NCBI RefSeq assembly: GCF_000166135.1 | Contig: NC_014666.1 | Span: 4,898,001-4,962,000, forward strand | From: Pseudofrankia inefficax | GTDB taxonomy: Bacteria; Actinomycetota; Actinomycetes; Frankiales; Frankiaceae | DNA length: 64,000 nucleotides | Direction: 5' to 3' | Position numbers and translations under genes: made by a program | The notes under the pieces: model-generated | Database searches by the model: none | Seen by the model: the letters and a program-made list of their open reading frames with translations, nothing else | What the model was told of the DNA's origin: nothing | Part shown: one piece after another, positions 62,906 through 64,000 of the stretch | Position numbering within the stretch: the stretch's first letter is position 1 | How the letters are laid out: the number at the start of each line of letters is the position of its first letter

Positions 62906-63878
62906 CATCGCCTTTCAGGAGCAGCTCCGGGACTATCGTTTCCAGCTCGTCCACGGTCCAGGGCGCTTCGCGTTTCTCGATCTCGGAGACGATCGTGAAT
63001 CCGTCGTACTGGGCGACACGGCCACCCGCCGTCACCGAGAAGACCTCGCCGTTGATCCCGGCGGCCGCGTCGGAGGCGAGATACGCGAGAAACGGGCCGA
63101 GGTTCTCCGGCGCCTGGTGGTCCCTGTCCTCTCTTTCGAGACGGTGCCGGAGGGCCTCCATCTCGGGGCCGCCCTTCGCCAACTGCCGGCGCATCGAGGC
63201 CCGCCAGTTGACGTGGTTGCGGGAGATCGACCGGGGACAGAACACGTTGCAGGTGATGCCGCTCCCCCGCACCTCCTGGGCAACCGCCCTGGTCAGGCCG
63301 ACCACGCCGGCGTTCGCGGCGCTGTAGGCCGCGAGCATCGGCAGGCCGACCCAGGCGTCCGAGGACGCGTTCAGCACCCGGCCAAAACCCTGACGCCTCA
63401 TGAGCGGCAGGGCATGGTGCATCGTGTTGTAGGTCCCGGTGAGCTTCGCGTGAGTCTGCAGGAACCAGTCCTCCGGCGTCAGCTTCAGAAAAGGACCAAA
63501 ACCCGAGCCCGCGGCACCGTTGACCAGGATGTCGACCCTGCCCCACGTCTCCACCGCGGTCTGGACGAGCGCACCGGCCACCTCGACGTCGCCCGGGTCA
63601 CCGAAGAACGGGACCGCCTCACCACCTTCGGCCACGATCTGGTCCGCGGTCGTCCGGGCGTCACCACTCAGCGACTCGATCAGCCGCCTGTCGTCGTCGG
63701 TCAGCAGACTCTCGGTGTCGTCGCTGTTCGCCCACGCTGACAGACCGACCGAGCCGGGCTTGCGGTTGTTGGTGACCACTCTGGCGCCTTCTCGAGCCAG
63801 GCCGACGGCAATGCCTTTCGCCGCTCCCATGCCGGACCCCGTCACCACCGCCACCTTGCCCGCGAGCCTTCCAGCCAT
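62901..63878 (-). CDS. SDR family protein with altered active site
   Basis: 325 residues. Rossmann front VAVVTGSGMGAAKGIAVGLA and NGAAGSGF. The catalytic triad is incomplete: Ser of NASSDA and Tyr of AAYSAANAG are present, but the usual Lys is Asn (YSAAN). A long insertion (about residues 38-75) after strand 2 and a C-terminal extension resemble the MaoC/hydratase-linked SDRs. Possibly inactive as a dehydrogenase or with changed chemistry. GAGG precedes ATG 63878. Confidence 0.85.
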   Translation of the reverse strand: MAGRLAGKVAVVTGSGMGAAKGIAVGLAREGARVVTNNRKPGSVGLSAWANSDDTESLLTDDDRRLIESLSGDARTTADQIVAEGGEAVPFFGDPGDVEVAGALVQTAVETWGRVDILVNGAAGSGFGPFLKLTPEDWFLQTHAKLTGTYNTMHHALPLMRRQGFGRVLNASSDAWVGLPMLAAYSAANAGVVGLTRAVAQEVRGSGITCNVFCPRSISRNHVNWRASMRRQLAKGGPEMEALRHRLEREDRDHQAPENLGPFLAYLASDAAAGINGEVFSVTAGGRVAQYDGFTIVSEIEKREAPWTVDELETIVPELLLKGDV

Positions 63879-63932
63879 GCGTCTACCTCATCTCCCTGCT
63901 GGTGGTCGTTGGTGGGCTCAGCTCGTCGCTCG

Positions 63933-64000
63933 TCATCGTCCGCGCAGCCGTTCGACCAGCGGCGCGAACGTGTCGATGGCGTTCTGCGGGACGGTGACGT
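63933..64000 (-). CDS. C-terminal end of an oxidoreductase-like protein, cut by window edge
   Basis: The minus-strand frame ends at TGA (63933-63935) and reads VTVPQNAIDTFAPLVERLRG before it. This is like the C-terminus of LLM-type flavin oxidoreductases. Only about 22 residues are inside the window, so the call is weak. Confidence 0.35.
   Translation of the reverse strand, partial: VTVPQNAIDTFAPLVERLRGR

Overview
The window is very GC-rich DNA with dense genes, many GTG starts and near-universal G/C third positions. The gene families (a mycofactocin-type short-chain dehydrogenase, an F420-type luciferase-like oxidoreductase, CaiB/BaiF CoA-transferase, an MmyB-like regulator, LpqY-SugABC, an MprF/LysX-like synthase and large STAND ATPases) point to a soil actinomycete. 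Frankia or Pseudofrankia is my best guess, by inference only. I see no rRNA, tRNA, CRISPR array, transposase or phage gene. At least one end of the window cuts a gene.

Layout. 1-684: start of a membrane protein, cut by the edge. 887-1015: relic of a WD40 gene. 1134-10932: two giant minus-strand STAND proteins in tandem, TIR-NB-ARC-WD40 and EAD-NB-ARC with about 35 helical repeats. This is the best candidate for an uncharacterised immunity or conflict system. 11141-20607: ordinary accessory genes (sulfotransferase, MFS exporter with divergent TetR, SulP transporter, ABC exporter with MarR/GbsR-type regulator, tandem universal stress protein). 20778-22063: a GAF-EAL cyclic-di-GMP protein broken by one frameshift.

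22170-27755: a flavin electron-transfer and sensing operon: ferric-reductase-like flavoprotein, exported FMN-binding protein, ApbE flavin transferase, response regulator and histidine kinase. 27785-34705: MmyB-like regulator divergent from an extended SDR, an amidohydrolase, a fatty-acid desaturase and an MprF-like synthase. 35189-39693: a trehalose-type ABC importer (lpqY-sugA-sugB-sugC). 39712-44499: small regulatory and metabolic genes, including a TetR next to an AlkB-like dioxygenase with an 18-bp operator present twice, and a lower-GC orphan gene. 44652-49887: a small secreted protein, a DUF11 surface protein, and a TetR plus molybdopterin oxidoreductase with twin palindromes.

49901-64000: a catabolic block for CoA-activated, probably lipid-like or aromatic, substrates: aldehyde dehydrogenase, thiolase, esterase, TetR, luciferase-like oxidoreductase, dihydrodipicolinate-reductase-like enzyme, CoA-transferase, APH-like phosphotransferase, acyl-CoA dehydrogenase, carboxymuconolactone-decarboxylase-like protein, mycofactocin-type SDR, SnoaL-like protein and a second SDR. 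A recurring 20-bp half-palindromic motif (TGYTRAAC-N4-GTTYARCA) lies before several of these genes and beside the local TetR gene, and probably defines one regulon.

Starts were chosen by eye from Shine-Dalgarno-like sequences and domain boundaries. All family calls are by recognition of motifs, without a database search.
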